Below are positions 7,177 to 13,282 of a DNA stretch of 37,116 bases, one piece after another. Every line of letters starts with the position of its first letter. Positions within the stretch are counted from its first letter, which is position 1. This stretch comes from Candidatus Bathyarchaeota archaeon (GTDB lineage: Archaea; Thermoproteota; Bathyarchaeia; TCS64). The notes beneath the pieces are model-generated. The model worked only from the letters and a program-made list of their open reading frames with translations. It searched no databases and was not told the origin of the DNA. Position numbers and translations under genes: made by a program. The stretch covers positions 1 through 37,116 of the forward strand of contig WJIV01000166.1 of the NCBI GenBank assembly GCA_014730055.1. The letters are read 5' to 3'.

Positions 7177-7241
7177 GAAAACCCCTAGCTTTAGTAAGAT
7201 TATATTTCATAATTATCAAATAATCTCAACGTTTTTTGTTT

Positions 7242-7406
7242 TTAACTATGGGTTACAATAAGAGTGGATTTATGGTGTTTACAAGTATACACTCCACAGG
7301 TAGGGCAGATAAAGACCGGTTTATTTTTACATCCTTCATAAATACATAACTCACCCTTTAGGCTCTTATTTTTTCTTTCTTGGAAACGATTCCATCTATA
7401 GCTCAT
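7242..7406 (-). CDS. small AN1-like zinc finger protein
   Basis: A 54-residue frame read by hand on the minus strand. After a basic N-terminus (MSYRWNRFQERKNKSLKGE) it has ligands C21, C26, C34, C37, C42, H44/H45 and H53, in the order C-x4-C-x7-C-x2-C-x4-C-x(1,2)-H-x(7,8)-H. The second half, CPTCGVYTCKHH, strongly recalls the AN1 zinc finger, which is known from archaea and from eukaryotic stress proteins. The ATG at 7406 is preceded by an in-frame stop, and a TATA-like ATATTAAA on the minus strand at about 7453-7460 would place transcription start near 7430. GAGGT lies farther upstream than a normal SD. It is downstream of the cold-shock gene on the same strand. I think it is real despite its size; the role (protein or nucleic acid binding) is unknown. 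Confidence 0.68.
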   Translation of the reverse strand: MSYRWNRFQERKNKSLKGELCIYEGCKNKPVFICPTCGVYTCKHHKSTLIVTHS

Positions 7407-7536
7407 CTGAATTCATCGCCCAAACCTCATCTAACTACTCTACTCATTAACATTTAATATCCAAATAAGGTTCGAAATTCGCTAGTAAAAAGGATATGTT
7501 TATAACATGAACTTAAAATTTCAACTAAGACATGAA

Positions 7537-7752
7537 TCAGACTATTTCTCTCACATTTAAAGCTTGAGGCCCTTTCGGAGTATCTTCAATCTCGAACTCT
7601 ACCTTCTGCCCGCTTGTCAGAGAACTTATACCCTTAAGCTCTGTATGGTGTACAAAGACATCATCGTCCTGTCCTTCTACTTCTATGAATCCAAATCCTC
7701 TATATTCTAGCCATTTCTTAACTTTACCTTCCAATTTTTTCACCTCTTGCAT
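7537..7752 (-). CDS. cspA: cold-shock domain protein (CspA family)
   Basis: A small single-domain nucleic-acid-binding protein. The OB-fold RNA-binding motifs are present: RNP1-like YRGFGFIEV and RNP2-like DVFVHH, then the closing [17 protein letters not shown]. The longest frame is 71 residues from ATG 7752. However, an excellent SD (GAGGTG, 7741-7746) lies inside that frame and precedes TTG at 7734-7732, which would give a protein starting MEGKVKKW, exactly where CspA proteins normally begin. I favour the TTG start. A TATA-like box (TATATATAG, minus strand) is near 7799-7808. Csp proteins are uncommon in archaea and are usually explained by transfer from bacteria; here it is likely an RNA chaperone. 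Confidence 0.92.
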   Translation of the reverse strand: MQEVKKLEGKVKKWLEYRGFGFIEVEGQDDDVFVHHTELKGISSLTSGQKVEFEIEDTPKGPQALNVREIV

Positions 7753-7797
7753 AAAGCGATAATTATCCTGTTAAACAAATAATAGAACGCTTGTGTT

Positions 7798-7809
7798 ACT
7801 ATATATATT
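7798..7809 (-). promoter_or_regulatory. TATA box of the cold-shock gene
   Basis: On the minus strand CAATATATATAG reads as a strong archaeal TATA element. Transcription would begin near 7780, giving a leader of about 30-45 bases depending on which start is used. Confidence 0.55.
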
Positions 7810-7941
7810 GGGTTCTATTAAAATGAAGTCATTTACAATTTCGAAGGAGGAATACTCTTATAACAATTATATTGATTTACAAAGCAAAAAAATTTACATA
7901 GATTGATTTTTTTAAAAAATTCCTGAAAATATATTATTAAT

Positions 7942-8865
7942 TTATAGATATATTTCCAACTCAATTTTTTTTACCAATTCCTTATACCTATTTCTTATTG
8001 TTACCTCGGTGACTCGAGCCGGGTTTGCGATGGTACCCTGTGTAACTTTCTCATCCATCAAGATACAGGAGATATAAACTGACGCAGCAGCCATCCCAGA
8101 AGGGCTCTTCCCTGATGTTATCTTTAACTCAGAGGCTGCCTGTAGCACTTCAAGAGCAAGGCGCTCAACATTGCCAGAACAATCTGCTTTATTCACCAGC
8201 ATCGCTATGATGTTAGCTGTATTTATACTGGGGATATCCTGGTCCAGTAGACCATGAAGGTACCTGTAATTTTTAGCGGCCTCTTTTTTCGAGATGTCCG
8301 CCGCCTCAGAAATGACGGATAGGCTTCGTGATACCTCGCAGATCCGGCATCCAATGTACATTGACGCAGCTACTAGGTTACTAATTGTCCTTCCTCGGGT
8401 TCCCCCTCTACTTAAAGTTTGGCGGTATACTAAAGCAGCGGTCTCGGTAACGCTCCTAGGGACATTTAGCTCATTTCCTAGTTTATTCAATAAACCAAGG
8501 GCTTTTGCTAAATTCCGTTGATTACTCGAATCTATCTTAGCACGTCTGTTCCATTTTCGTAGCCTATAAAATTGAATTTGTTTTTCTTGGTTTATCCTTT
8601 TACCTGTGTAATCCCGGTTCTGATAGCATATAGAAGAACTTAGCCCCTGATCATGGATTGTGATGTTCATTGGAGCGCCTACTCTAGGTTTGTCCCTACT
8701 ATCCTCTAGGGTGAATGCACGCCACTCTTGTCCACGATCCATGGTGTCGGTTCTCTGAACGTATCCACATTCTTGGCACACTATCTCACCTGTTTCCAAG
8801 TCTTGAATAATGTTATGTCCTTTACAGTCTGGGCATTTCTCAGAGAACTCAATTATTCTTGACAC
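7942..8865 (-). CDS. tfb: transcription initiation factor B (TFB)
   Basis: Archaeal homologue of TFIIB that bridges TBP-bound TATA DNA and RNA polymerase. An N-terminal zinc ribbon has C11, C14, C30 and C33. The B-finger/linker region follows at about 40-110 (GQEWRAFTLEDSRDKPRVGAP). Two cyclin repeats fill about 110-307, with GGTRGRTISNLVAASMYIGC and SPSGMAAASVYISCILMDEK as the matching helices of each repeat. A recognition helix lies near the end (VTEVTIRNRYKEL). Length is normal. The start is GTG at 8865 with SD-like GAGTGGT. The gene has its own TATA box at 8903-8912. Other TFB paralogues outside the window cannot be excluded. Confidence 0.96.
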   Translation of the reverse strand: MSRIIEFSEKCPDCKGHNIIQDLETGEIVCQECGYVQRTDTMDRGQEWRAFTLEDSRDKPRVGAPMNITIHDQGLSSSICYQNRDYTGKRINQEKQIQFYRLRKWNRRAKIDSSNQRNLAKALGLLNKLGNELNVPRSVTETAALVYRQTLSRGGTRGRTISNLVAASMYIGCRICEVSRSLSVISEAADISKKEAAKNYRYLHGLLDQDIPSINTANIIAMLVNKADCSGNVERLALEVLQAASELKITSGKSPSGMAAASVYISCILMDEKVTQGTIANPARVTEVTIRNRYKELVKKIELEIYL

Positions 8866-8902
8866 ATAACCACTCAGAAGGATATTATCATATATCTCTC
8901 AT

Positions 8903-8912
8903 CTTATATAAG
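8903..8912 (-). promoter_or_regulatory. TATA box of tfb
   Basis: CTTATATAAG, a perfectly palindromic TATA-type element, sits about 40 bases before the GTG start. Transcription would start near 8882. Being symmetric, the element could in principle also be read in the other direction. Confidence 0.55.
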
Positions 8913-9039
8913 ATAATCATAAAAAACGTTGAAATTATCTCGTTAAACAATGTATTATATCTGGTCACAAGGAACTTTTCTTTAAATATCTTTAAAATAA
9001 TCAATATATTCAACGATATGAAAATAGAGAGGATGAACT

Positions 9040-9864
9040 TTGTACTGCAGAGAATGTGGAAAAGAAATTGATGACAACGTAGAGTACTGCCCTAACTGTG
9101 GGGTTAGGGTCAAGGCACGGGAAGTAAGATATATGAAACCTGAATCGAGCGGCTGGACCAGTGGAAAAACCATCGCGTTGATTGTCGGTGGTCTCCTGCT
9201 AATGATGGGTGTACCAATCATTATTGGTGGGACTGCCCTATATGGAGTAACCAGCTTTCTGGATCAAGGTGACGGGTATATTGGTGTTCAGGGAGTGGAT
9301 TTTGAGACTGATACCCAGGCTCTTGTGGTCAGGGATATGGATGTAAGGGATTTTGTCGTTGATGATATTGATAGCCCCCCGAGATGGATCTGGAGCCCTA
9401 ATCTGGGGGATCTTGTCAACTTTAGGATTAACGCTGAGAGTAATACTGGTAAACCAATATTCATTGGAATTGCCAGGGCATCTGAAGCGAGAGAGTATCT
9501 CGGTTCAGCTGAGTATGACGAGATAACGGAGTTCAGGATGGAGGACCCCCGTGAGAGGGCTCCCTATATAGAATATGATTACCATCCCGGAGATGAGATA
9601 ACACAGAATCCAACTAGTCTTGGCATATGGGAGGCAGAGACAAGCGGATCAGGAGTCCAAACTCTTAACTGGTCACCTGAACCTGGAGAATATTGGTTGG
9701 TAGTAATGAACAGTGATGCCTCAGAGGTAGTTGATGTGGAGGCAGGTTTAGCTTTAAAAGTACCGATCCTTACTGGAATAGCCCAAGGATTGCTATTTGG
9801 GGGAGTCGTATTAGTCGGTATAGGGATCGTTGTAATCTACTACGGCATAATAAGACCAAGATAG
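9040..9864 (+). CDS. zinc-ribbon membrane protein, emp24/GOLD-like extracellular region uncertain
   Basis: A 274-residue protein in three parts. A zinc ribbon with C3, C6, C17 and C20 lies at the very N-terminus, facing the cytoplasm. A transmembrane helix covers about 44-70. A long acidic outer domain, about 71-240, is rich in Asp, Glu, Gly and Trp, with WEAETSGSGVQTLNWSPEPGEYWLVVMN near its end. A second transmembrane helix covers about 245-270. The domain with its late PGEYWLVVMNSD strand is typical of beta-sandwich extracytoplasmic domains, but I cannot name a family. The start is TTG at 9040 with a good SD (GAGAGGATGA); a TATA-like CTTTAAATATC is at 8981-8991. The next gene, 11 bases later, starts with a nearly identical zinc ribbon. 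Confidence 0.85.
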   Translation: MYCRECGKEIDDNVEYCPNCGVRVKAREVRYMKPESSGWTSGKTIALIVGGLLLMMGVPIIIGGTALYGVTSFLDQGDGYIGVQGVDFETDTQALVVRDMDVRDFVVDDIDSPPRWIWSPNLGDLVNFRINAESNTGKPIFIGIARASEAREYLGSAEYDEITEFRMEDPRERAPYIEYDYHPGDEITQNPTSLGIWEAETSGSGVQTLNWSPEPGEYWLVVMNSDASEVVDVEAGLALKVPILTGIAQGLLFGGVVLVGIGIVVIYYGIIRPR

Positions 9865-9875
9865 GTGAATAAAAA

Positions 9876-10349
9876 GTGCCATACTGTAAGAAATGTGGAA
9901 AAGAGCTAAGACCAGAGGCCGAATATTGCCCTAACTGTGGAACTCCAACCCGTTCTATCGAGCTTGTACTAGCTTCATGGGGTGAGAGATTCGTAGCATT
10001 CATCATAAATAGCATACTGGTATCTGTCATCATCGGGATACTACCCTGGCCTAGATCATTGACACCCATTGATTTGCCCTTTTTTGACTTTGGTATAACG
10101 AACATATTCCTATTTCTCTACTGGTCCTACCTAGAGGGGACAACCGGGCAGAGCTTCGGTAAGCGGATTATGAACATCAAGGTCGTGGACCTTATGGGGA
10201 AGAGCATAAATATTAACCAAAGCATCTACCAATCCTTAGGTAAGGCCTTCCTGACTCCCATCGACGTCATAATTGGGCTAATACTCTATCCCGGTCGACG
10301 ACAAAGGCTCTTCAACAATCTAAGCGACACAATAGTGATTAAAGAATAG
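9876..10349 (+). CDS. zinc-ribbon plus RDD-domain membrane protein
   Basis: A 157-residue protein. The N-terminal zinc ribbon has C4, C7, C18 and C21 and mirrors that of the preceding gene (CGKEL then AEYCPNCG). From about residue 33 comes an RDD-type membrane domain: SWGERFVAFIINSILVSVI, then two further helices, with the characteristic GQSFGKRIMNIKVVD after the second. RDD proteins are small membrane proteins of mostly unknown role, possibly transport-related. The start is GTG at 9876 and the gap to the upstream gene is 11 bases, so the two form an operon. The shared ribbon suggests an N-terminal module duplicated or reused between neighbours. Confidence 0.88.
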   Translation: MPYCKKCGKELRPEAEYCPNCGTPTRSIELVLASWGERFVAFIINSILVSVIIGILPWPRSLTPIDLPFFDFGITNIFLFLYWSYLEGTTGQSFGKRIMNIKVVDLMGKSININQSIYQSLGKAFLTPIDVIIGLILYPGRRQRLFNNLSDTIVIKE

Positions 10350-10411
10350 CTAAATCCATCCTCGTCTTCTAAAATTTTTATTCAGCCATACCCCTGTTGA
10401 TCAGGATTACA

Positions 10412-10555
10412 ATGATGTGTACAAGTTTGGAATCAAACCTAGATAATTGCGCCTGTACAAACTCTGAATGTGAGAGAAGAGGAAAATGCTGTGAGTGTGT
10501 AGCAAATCATAGAAGCCACGGGAACCTTCCGGCCTGTCTAAGACCTAAGGACTAA
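10412..10555 (+). CDS. small cysteine-rich protein, DUF6485-like
   Basis: A 47-residue frame read by hand. It has eight cysteines, with CACTNSECERRGKCCECVANH followed closely by NLPACLR. The pattern (C-x-C, then GKCCECV, then HR and LPACL) is that of a small conserved Cys-rich family in anaerobes, which I recall as DUF6485; the number is from memory. A metal-binding role is plausible. The gene starts at ATG 10412 or the next codon, ATG 10415. AGGATT at 10404-10408 and a TATA-like TTTTTATT at 10375-10382 are well placed. It stands between the RDD gene and the acetyltransferase, on the same strand as both. Confidence 0.8.
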   Translation: MMCTSLESNLDNCACTNSECERRGKCCECVANHRSHGNLPACLRPKD

Positions 10556-10632
10556 TTTCCCTACTTTACGATTATATTTAGTTTTTGAATATATCTTGAA
10601 AAAATTAAAGGATGAGATAAGCCTAACAATAA

Positions 10633-11133
10633 GTGATGATAGAGAAGAGCCTCACGCTAAACGATGGTAGAGCTATAAAGATCCGTCAGTTATCTTCAGA
10701 GGATGACCAAGATCTTTCAGAAATGTTTAGAGAGATGTCTGAGGAGACTATAAAAAGAGTTAAAATACCAAGTGAAGAGGAACTTTATCAAAAGTTTCGT
10801 TTTCCTGATTACTTCATAGGCGTGGTCCTTGAGCATGATTCTAAAATAGTAGGATATGGTGAAGTCATGAAGGACCCAGAGAAAGAAGATGGCGAACTGC
10901 AAATCGTCATCAACCAAGATTTTCAGGGTGTTGGTCTAGGGACTGCCTTGATGATTATGCTGCTAAAAGAAGCAACTGATCAGGGTATTCGCAGGATCAA
11001 CCTTGAGGTATCATCAGATAATAGGATCGCAATTCACCTTTTCAGGAAGTTTGGTTTCCAGCAGGAAGAAGATGTAGAAAGGTTAGGGTTCTCGAGTGAG
11101 ACATTGCATTTCACGAAGACGCTGAATAAGTAA
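10633..11133 (+). CDS. GNAT-family N-acetyltransferase
   Basis: A 166-residue GCN5-related acetyltransferase that would move an acetyl group from acetyl-CoA to an amine. The core is visible: the strand YFIGVVLEHDSKIVGYGEVM, the strand ELQIVINQDF, the acetyl-CoA loop QGVGLGTAL, and RINLEVSSDNRIAIHLFRKFGF as the conserved end of the fold. The substrate (protein N-terminus, lysine or small molecule) cannot be told. The frame opens with GTG 10633, directly followed by ATG 10636, the likelier start. It ends at the very base before the stop of the convergent deacetylase gene. Confidence 0.9.
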   Translation: MMIEKSLTLNDGRAIKIRQLSSEDDQDLSEMFREMSEETIKRVKIPSEEELYQKFRFPDYFIGVVLEHDSKIVGYGEVMKDPEKEDGELQIVINQDFQGVGLGTALMIMLLKEATDQGIRRINLEVSSDNRIAIHLFRKFGFQQEEDVERLGFSSETLHFTKTLNK

Positions 11134-11946
11134 TTATTTTGATTGCCAGAATTCTGCAATTTGACGCGCATTTGCGAACCATACATCAGGGTATTTCTTG
11201 ATGTAGTTAATGGTCCTCTCTAGGAGCATCAGATTCCCTGGCTTCCCGATTATCTGAGGATGGAACATTGTTGCCCAGCACAACCCATACTTGTAATATC
11301 CATCAAAGGATGTTGTCCAGATCTCATAACCTGTCTCGGGGCTTAACATTCTAGCTTTATAGTTCCCAAATGGGTAGTCAGCGAAAAGGTGGAAGTCATC
11401 CATCTCGTAGTAGCTGGGTATCTCGATTAACCCGTTTTCAAGCTTATAGGGCATGTCGCTACCCCTTAGACTGCTGTCATAGATGAAGCCGTTCTCAGCC
11501 AAGATATCTAGTGTGTGTGGGCTAAGCTCTCCTCCTGCAGTCCTGTTACCAACTGGCCTAACTCCTGATGCGTCCTCCAGAGCCTCTACGCATTTAAGCA
11601 GACGCTCTGTCTCCTCAACTTTATACAGGTGGCTTATCTTCTCATGTTCCCAGCCATGTGTTGCTATATCATGCCCTCGGCTAGCAATCTCTGCTATGAC
11701 ATCGGGATGATTTACAGCATTCATTGCCACTATGAAGAAAGTGGCTTTGATCTCGTGGTCATCCAAGAGGTCCAATATGCGGGGTATTATACTCGCTCTC
11801 CATACATAGTCACCTTGGCTGATTACCCTTGGCATATCCTCTACGTCCGGGTTATTTCCCTTAAAGACGTATTCTGCATCCAGATCAAAGGTGAAGCATG
11901 CTGCACATTTGTAGCCATGAGGCCAAACATTACTCATTAGAATCAC
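11134..11946 (-). CDS. NodB-type polysaccharide deacetylase-family hydrolase
   Basis: A 270-residue enzyme of carbohydrate esterase family 4. Motif 1 is CFTFDLDAEYVF near residue 20, supplying the metal Asp; motif 2 is ATHGWEHEK, a His-x3-His metal site. Later segments are RTAGGELSPHTLDIL, YDSSLRGSDMPY and MFHPQIIGKPG. The start WPHGYKCAACFTFDLDAE and the absence of a signal peptide fit the cytoplasmic branch that includes HpPgdA-type and PuuE (allantoinase-type) proteins rather than secreted chitin deacetylases. A C-N hydrolase on a small or sugar substrate is therefore likely, but the substrate is open. The frame opens at GTG 11946; the ATG at 11937 (codon 4), with SD-like AGTGATT, may be used. 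Confidence 0.88.
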   Translation of the reverse strand: MILMSNVWPHGYKCAACFTFDLDAEYVFKGNNPDVEDMPRVISQGDYVWRASIIPRILDLLDDHEIKATFFIVAMNAVNHPDVIAEIASRGHDIATHGWEHEKISHLYKVEETERLLKCVEALEDASGVRPVGNRTAGGELSPHTLDILAENGFIYDSSLRGSDMPYKLENGLIEIPSYYEMDDFHLFADYPFGNYKARMLSPETGYEIWTTSFDGYYKYGLCWATMFHPQIIGKPGNLMLLERTINYIKKYPDVWFANARQIAEFWQSK

Positions 11947-12035
11947 TTCATTATCTGTGGTTTGATTATATAGTCATTACTAGTGAATGATCGTTAGGAA
12001 TAAATCAAGTAGAGTCAATTCTAGGATAGAGTACT

Positions 12036-12497
12036 TTGTCAGAGAGAATACAGTATAAAGAAGCACTTGAATCTGGTACTATCTTTAATTTGCTAATTGC
12101 GGGGGCAGTTCTATTAGTTGGATATTTTCTAATGATTCCTTACAGGGATGAAACCATTCCAAGGATATTATTGCTAATAATTATAATTGTTTTATTTGGG
12201 GTTTTCTTGGTTTTTAGAAAGCTGGATATAGTGGTAACTGATAAACGAATAAAAATAGGATTCCATCTTCTAAGCTTAGAGGTTCTATTCTCGGACATCG
12301 AGGAGGTGGAAGTAATTGATCCCCCCTTCTGGAGATATGGTGGTTTGGGTTATAGGTTTGGTCTTGATGGAAGTATAGGATATGTCCTAAATTTTCGCAA
12401 AGGTATTAGAATCTCACGTGAAAATGGTCGTGACATTTTCTTCAGCACGAATAATCCTGACGAAATGGCTACTATTCTTAAGAAGAATCTGAGTTAG
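12036..12497 (+). CDS. small membrane protein with PH-like C-terminal domain, hypothetical
   Basis: A 153-residue protein with two hydrophobic helices at about 16-34 and 42-60, joined by a short polar turn (PYRDETIPR). They are followed by a beta-rich soluble part (DIVVTDKRIKIGFHLLSLEV, VEVIDPPFWRYGGLGYRFG, GIRISRENGRDIFFSTNNP, then a final helix). Two membrane helices followed by a strand-rich domain ending in PDEMATILKK is the layout of bacterial PH-like membrane proteins, so a PH-like fold is likely. The start is TTG at 12036. The gene converges on the nusA end of the polymerase operon. Function unknown. Confidence 0.78.
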   Translation: MSERIQYKEALESGTIFNLLIAGAVLLVGYFLMIPYRDETIPRILLLIIIIVLFGVFLVFRKLDIVVTDKRIKIGFHLLSLEVLFSDIEEVEVIDPPFWRYGGLGYRFGLDGSIGYVLNFRKGIRISRENGRDIFFSTNNPDEMATILKKNLS

Positions 12498-12537
12498 TGT
12501 GGGAGTTTAACTCTCTCTTGTTGAATAAAAATTGATA

Positions 12538-12975
12538 CTAGTTTATGACCACAGTATCGAGTTCGAAGTATCTGTTTGCGAGGAATCGGATCTTCTTGAT
12601 GTTTGACCCGTTCTTACCTATGGCGATACCCTTGTCCTTGGGTTCCACATTCACCATAGCAATCTTTTTTCCTTCCATACGGTCAACAAGTCTTATGTCC
12701 TTAACCTTAGCGGGTTTAAGTGCGTTCCGTATGAACTTCTCGGCATCTGGGATGTACTCGTAGATCTCGACGCGCTTATTGGTCATCCCTCTAAACCGCT
12801 TGATCTTTTCTCCGCCTTTACCGACGGCGAGTCCTACTTCCCCCTTCTTCACCGTGAAGATGATGGTGTCTTCTTCCTCGTCGACTATGCAGTCCACCAC
12901 AGTAGCTCCAGTCATGTTCTGAAGGAGCTGGATGTACTTCATCTCGTGCTCTGTGATCTTTACGTTGTTCAGCAT
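12538..12975 (-). CDS. nusA: archaeal NusA-like KH-domain transcription factor
   Basis: A 145-residue RNA-binding protein made of two KH domains. The first has the GxxG loop GKGGEKIKRFRG at about residues 52-64, the second GKNGSNIKKIR at about 121-131. It corresponds to only the KH part of bacterial NusA, which is normal for archaea. It is the last gene of the rpoB-rpoA-rpl30e unit, with its ATG one base after the L30e stop and an SD (GAGAGGC) inside the L30e end. A role in transcription elongation or termination is expected. In many archaea S12 and S7 follow; here the operon ends and a convergent gene comes next. Confidence 0.93.
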   Translation of the reverse strand: MLNNVKITEHEMKYIQLLQNMTGATVVDCIVDEEEDTIIFTVKKGEVGLAVGKGGEKIKRFRGMTNKRVEIYEYIPDAEKFIRNALKPAKVKDIRLVDRMEGKKIAMVNVEPKDKGIAIGKNGSNIKKIRFLANRYFELDTVVIN

Positions 12976-12976
12976 A

Positions 12977-13282
12977 TTATTGCCTCTCTACTAGGTCCAG
13001 AATCCTGGAGTCTCCAGGATCGTTTATTATGATAGCGGAGACGGGGTAGGGTTTCCCACACAGAACCCCTAGGTCAATGCTATCCTTATTGTGCTCCAGC
13101 ACTGGTATATCAGACAGATTTCCATATCTCTTGATGGTATCAGCCTTCTCTTCTGGTATGTTAGAGCTGAGGATAACAATCCTTGCTCTTCCTCTCCTCA
13201 ACTCTCTTTCCGCCGTATTCGATCCTAATTGAACCCTGCCGGTGGAGAGAGCGAGTCTCAGCTCGTGGTCTATGCTACTCAT
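12977..13282 (-). CDS. rpl30e: large-subunit ribosomal protein L30e
   Basis: A 101-residue protein of the L7Ae/L30e RNA-binding fold. Recognisable segments are LRLALSTGRVQLGSNTAERE at the start, ARIVILSSNIPEEK in the centre, and DLGVLCGKPYPVSAI near the end. It binds a kink-turn-like site in 23S rRNA. The ATG overlaps the rpoA stop by eight bases (ATGAGTAG), with a purine-rich SD (GGAGAAAG) in the rpoA end. Position between rpoA and nusA is the standard archaeal order. Confidence 0.95.
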   Translation of the reverse strand: MSSIDHELRLALSTGRVQLGSNTAERELRRGRARIVILSSNIPEEKADTIKRYGNLSDIPVLEHNKDSIDLGVLCGKPYPVSAIIINDPGDSRILDLVERQ

